From an uncultured Lachnospiraceae bacterium (GTDB lineage Bacteria > Bacillota > Clostridia > Lachnospirales > Lachnospiraceae), in contig CANQRW010000017.1 in NCBI GenBank assembly GCA_947626365.1, forward strand, positions 1-52,904: 52,904 nt of DNA, given 5' to 3'. Below are positions 50,731 through 52,904 of this stretch, piece by piece. Numbering within the stretch: position 1 is the stretch's first letter; every line of letters starts with the position of its first letter. The notes beneath the pieces are model-generated. The model searched no databases. It was not told where the DNA came from and saw nothing but the letters and a program-made list of their open reading frames with translations. The position numbers were made by a program, and so were the translations under genes.

Positions 50731-51450
50731 ATGGCAACCATGAAAGACATAATCTCCAGCCCGCTTCTTCTGGCGCTGGTAGCGGGAGGCCTGCTGTATA
50801 TCGTAGGATTTTCCCTGGTCTATCTTAAGAAAGCGTATACCCGCTGCCTGGAGCTGGGAATCAGTAAGGAAGATTTGAAGAGCGTTATCAAATCCAGCCT
50901 GATCTTTTCCATCGTCCCCAGCCTGTCCATCGTGGTGGGACTGTTCGCCCTGATAACGGTTATGGGGGTAGTGTGGTCCTGGTGGAGACTGTCTGTGATC
51001 GGGTCCCTCTCCTACGAGACCATGATCTCCAGCAGCGTGGCCACGGCTGTCGGGTTTGAGAACAGCGCCCAGATGCTGGAGCAGGCCAGCGGCCGCCAGT
51101 TCGGCGTGGTGATGATCCTTATGAGCGTAGGTATGCTCAGCGGATTTCTGGTGCTGATTCCTTTTGGAAAGAAACTGTCCAAAAGCGTTGACAAATCGGA
51201 TACGGGCAATACATGGAAGTATGTCCTCAGCGGAACTTTTATGCTGTGTCTTTTTGCCGTATATATTCCTGTGCTGATCTTCGGCGACACGGTGCAGATG
51301 CTGGTGATGGTGACCGGACTGATCATCGCCGTCGCGCTGGGCGTTCTGGCCAAACGGCCGGGACTGAAGTGGCTCAATGAATTTATCATGGCGTTTTCCA
51401 TGATCGGCGGCATGGTTTCGTCCCTGCTGTGGGTCAGTCTGTTCAGGTAA
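50731..51450 (+). CDS. DUF5058 family membrane protein
   Basis: 239 aa, six predicted membrane helices. Recognised as DUF5058 by the start (LVAGGLLYIVGFSLVYLKKAYTRCLELGISKEDLKSVIKSSLIFSIVPSLSIVVGLFALI) and the WSWWRLSVIGSLSYE segment. The family is uncharacterised but often lies next to M20 peptidases in clostridia, as here. Probably one half of a membrane transporter. AGAAAGAAGG precedes the ATG. It lies 81 bases downstream of the M20 gene and 22 upstream of a second membrane gene. Confidence 0.8.
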   Translation: MATMKDIISSPLLLALVAGGLLYIVGFSLVYLKKAYTRCLELGISKEDLKSVIKSSLIFSIVPSLSIVVGLFALITVMGVVWSWWRLSVIGSLSYETMISSSVATAVGFENSAQMLEQASGRQFGVVMILMSVGMLSGFLVLIPFGKKLSKSVDKSDTGNTWKYVLSGTFMLCLFAVYIPVLIFGDTVQMLVMVTGLIIAVALGVLAKRPGLKWLNEFIMAFSMIGGMVSSLLWVSLFR

Positions 51451-51472
51451 ATAAGGATCAGGAGGTGCAAAA

Positions 51473-52228
51473 ATGAGTAAAAATACGAAAACCGCAGTGT
51501 CTATGGATCCCTTCCAGGCCTGGTGCCACAGATGGGGCCGGGTAGGTACCGTGATCGCCCTGGTTTATATGATTGCCATTCCTTTTATCGTGCTGGCATA
51601 CTATGACAGCGTTCCCTCATTGGGAGAAGTCATCAACCTGTCTACGGTCAGCATTTTGCTGATCTACATACCGGTAGGTTTTTCGGAGGCGCTAAGCTAC
51701 ACGCCGATTCTGGGCTGTTCCGCCTATCTGACCTTTATTACCGGCAATATTATGAACCTGAAGCTGCCCTGCGCCGCCAACGCCATGAAGCTGGCCGGCA
51801 GAGAGCCCAACACGCCGGAGGGTGAGGCCATCTCTTCGGTAGCCGTGGCAGTCTGCTCCATCATGACCATCATTATCCTGGCTCTGGCAGCCCTTCTCAG
51901 CACCTGGATCATGCCGGTGTTTGAACTGCCTGCCGTCAAGACCGCGTCGGAATATCTGATTCCCGCCCTGTTCGGTTCTCTGACCCTGGGGCTGTTCGCC
52001 AGCACCAATTCCGGCCAGAAGGTAGTGAAAAACGGCATTGCCGGCGTCGTGCCCATCCTGGTGATCGTCTCCATTTTGGCGCTCGCCGTAAGGATTCTGG
52101 GAGGAGGCTCTCTCTTCGGCGCCGTAGGTTTCCTGATCCTGTTTATGCTGCCGATTGCCATCATCTCTTCCCGGATCATGTGGAAGAAGGGGATCATCAA
52201 GGTGGTAGACCGGGAGACAGGAGAATAA
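51473..52228 (+). CDS. Unnamed membrane protein, probable DUF5058 partner
   Basis: 251 aa with about seven membrane helices: IALVYMIAIPFIVLAYY, VSILLIYIPVGFSEAL, GCSAYLTFITGNIMNLKLPCAANAMKLAG, and further helices at 115-140, 155-175, 180-205 and 210-235. The NIMNLKLPCAANA segment between helices contains charged and conserved-looking residues and may be the transport site. No named family recognised. It follows the DUF5058 gene by 22 bases with GGAGGTG, so both should be made in equal amounts. A two-part importer for the M20 substrate is inferred, not shown. Confidence 0.7.
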   Translation: MSKNTKTAVSMDPFQAWCHRWGRVGTVIALVYMIAIPFIVLAYYDSVPSLGEVINLSTVSILLIYIPVGFSEALSYTPILGCSAYLTFITGNIMNLKLPCAANAMKLAGREPNTPEGEAISSVAVAVCSIMTIIILALAALLSTWIMPVFELPAVKTASEYLIPALFGSLTLGLFASTNSGQKVVKNGIAGVVPILVIVSILALAVRILGGGSLFGAVGFLILFMLPIAIISSRIMWKKGIIKVVDRETGE

Positions 52229-52321
52229 GAGGCAGAACAGTAGATGGAGGCGCAGGCCGCCGCCGGAAGACGGGAAATGTGCCAGCCGGTATCCGGATTC
52301 CTGTTTTTCGTGGGAAATGCC

Positions 52322-52350
52322 TTGACAAAACGGGCGGTATTCAGTAAAAT
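52322..52350 (+). promoter_or_regulatory. Promoter of tRNA-Ser(UGA)
   Basis: TTGACA (52322-52327), 17 bp spacer, TAAAAT (52345-52350), 14 bases before the tRNA. Confidence 0.8.
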
Positions 52351-52364
52351 GAAAAAGCACGTTC

Positions 52365-52450
52365 GGAGAGATATCGAAGTGGTCATAACGAGGCGGTCTT
52401 GAAAACCGTTTGTCCGCAAGGGCGCGTGGGTTCGAATCCCACTCTCTCCG
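52365..52450 (+). tRNA. tRNA-Ser, anticodon UGA
   Basis: The acceptor stem GGAGAGA (52365-52371) pairs with TCTCTCC (52443-52449), with G as discriminator. The anticodon loop CTTGAAA gives UGA. A long variable arm (GTCCGCAAGGGCGC region) and the T-loop GGTTCGAATCC are typical of class II serine tRNA. CCA is not encoded, so 3' processing requires RNase Z or another nuclease plus CCA addition. Confidence 0.97.
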
Positions 52451-52462
52451 TGAATATATGGG

Positions 52463-52503
52463 ACTGCTGCAGAGTGTTACAGGGAATGTCTGCAGCAGTT
52501 TTA
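52463..52503 (+). terminator. Terminator of tRNA-Ser(UGA)
   Basis: ACTGCTGCAGA (52463-52473) pairs perfectly with TCTGCAGCAGT (52489-52499), 15 nt loop, followed by four Ts. Confidence 0.8.
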
Positions 52504-52515
52504 TGTTACGTCAGT

Positions 52516-52550
52516 ATGCAAAAAACGCGCCAGTGACGCGTTTTTTGCAT
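52516..52550. terminator. 14-bp perfect palindrome, bidirectional terminator
   Basis: ATGCAAAAAACGCG (52516-52529) pairs perfectly with CGCGTTTTTTGCAT (52537-52550) across a 7 nt loop. A- and T-runs flank the GC core on both strands, so it could act in either direction. Confidence 0.7.
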
Positions 52551-52596
52551 TTAAAAGCGGAAATAGGTCGATGTAAAAAATAATTATAAAATGTGA

Positions 52597-52625
52597 TTGA
52601 CAAATCTAATTGCTTGTGATAAACT
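52597..52625 (+). promoter_or_regulatory. Promoter of tRNA-Ser(GGA)
   Basis: TTGACA (52597-52602), 17 bp spacer, TAAACT (52620-52625), about 95 bases upstream of the tRNA. A closer TTGACT at 52703 lacks a good -10. Confidence 0.6.
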
Positions 52626-52720
52626 TTCTTTTGCTGTGATTGGTACGTTTTTGGTACGGTAGACTGACTAGGTACTGAAGCAACTCCTTTCATAGTATTT
52701 TTTTGACTCAGGCATTTTGG

Positions 52721-52809
52721 GCAGAAGTACCCAAGTGGTTGAAGGGACACCCCTGGAAAGGGTGCAGGCCGTTAATAGCGGTGCGAGGGTTCAAATCCCT
52801 CCTTCTGCG
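52721..52809 (+). tRNA. tRNA-Ser, anticodon GGA
   Basis: The acceptor stem GCAGAAG (52721-52727) pairs with CTTCTGC (52802-52808), with G as discriminator. The anticodon loop CTGGAAA gives GGA. A long variable arm (GCCGTTAATAGCGGT) and T-loop GGTTCAAATCC make it class II serine tRNA. No encoded CCA. The following bases up to the window end hold no gene that can be recognised; ACCTTGAAAACTGAAG there resembles sequences next to rRNA genes, but nothing more is visible. Confidence 0.97.
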
Positions 52810-52904
52810 CTGGCTTGTGAAAAGCCGAAGGACCTTGAAAACTGAAGACTGAACAGTATGTAAGACCCTGAATGTCCGCGAATATCAGCCTGCGGGCGCG
52901 CGGA

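Noticed and set aside
52511-52750. 79-residue minus-strand open frame between the tRNA genes
   Set aside because: Covers a palindrome, a tRNA promoter and part of tRNA-Ser(GGA), and has no ribosome binding site.
52810-52904. Start of a ribosomal RNA operon at the right edge
   Set aside because: ACCTTGAAAACTGAAG resembles sequences next to rRNA genes, but no rRNA sequence itself is visible before the window ends.

Overview
The window looks like chromosomal DNA of an anaerobic Firmicute, most likely a Lachnospiraceae-type Clostridium. The signs are the gene order hpf-secA-prfB, glmM-glmS and tsaE-tsaB-rimI, long-form HPF, RF2 with a programmed frameshift, Spo0A-box-like sites, Csp-like subtilase and glucan-binding-type cell-wall repeat proteins, and AGGAGG ribosome binding sites. 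No phage genes, transposases or CRISPR arrays were seen. These assignments rest on motif reading only.

Layout. 1-2970: secreted proteins with aromatic cell-wall-binding repeats, a small coiled-coil gene under a possible Spo0A-controlled promoter, and a zinc-ribbon/coiled-coil protein. 3166-11008: a surface-polysaccharide block with three GT2 glycosyltransferases, a polyprenyl glycosylphosphotransferase, and an LCP ligase carrying a long Gly/Pro/Thr tail. 11142-16026: HtrA-like protease, a divergent ClpX paralogue and a subtilase, all protein quality control. 16138-19871: LspA-like peptidase, glmM and glmS (lipoprotein and cell-wall precursor supply). 19881-22676: phospholipase C-like protein, an SDR and thioredoxin reductase. 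22791-27626: hpf, secA and prfB, with a cluster of DnaA boxes between hpf and secA. 27705-30649: an ACT protein with homoserine dehydrogenase, a DUF2752 protein and a Q/N/P-rich membrane protein. 30802-35850: tex, a YcxB-like protein, the t6A genes tsaE and tsaB, rimI, and a small zinc-ribbon protein.

35916-46321 is an accessory block that reads as one uptake-and-catabolism system. It has two AraC regulators, each divergent from enzyme genes, an OYE-family flavoprotein with a Cys4 motif, a TAXI-TRAP transporter, an amidohydrolase/decarboxylase-fold enzyme, an SDR and a FrdA-like flavoprotein. The OYE + SDR + FrdA-like set matches the enzyme classes of reductive (iso)flavonoid metabolism, so a cyclic unsaturated carboxylate or phenolic substrate is plausible but unproven. 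The block separates tsaE-tsaB-rimI from rnz-tsaD-ispD (46511-49279).

49411-52228 holds an M20 amidohydrolase and two membrane proteins (DUF5058 plus an unnamed partner), a likely undescribed uptake/hydrolysis module. The window ends with tRNA-Ser(UGA), an AT-rich spacer and tRNA-Ser(GGA). The strongest candidates for something new are the 36-46 kb catabolic block, the M20/DUF5058 module, the DnaA-box cluster upstream of secA, and the ClpX paralogue lacking the RKH loop.
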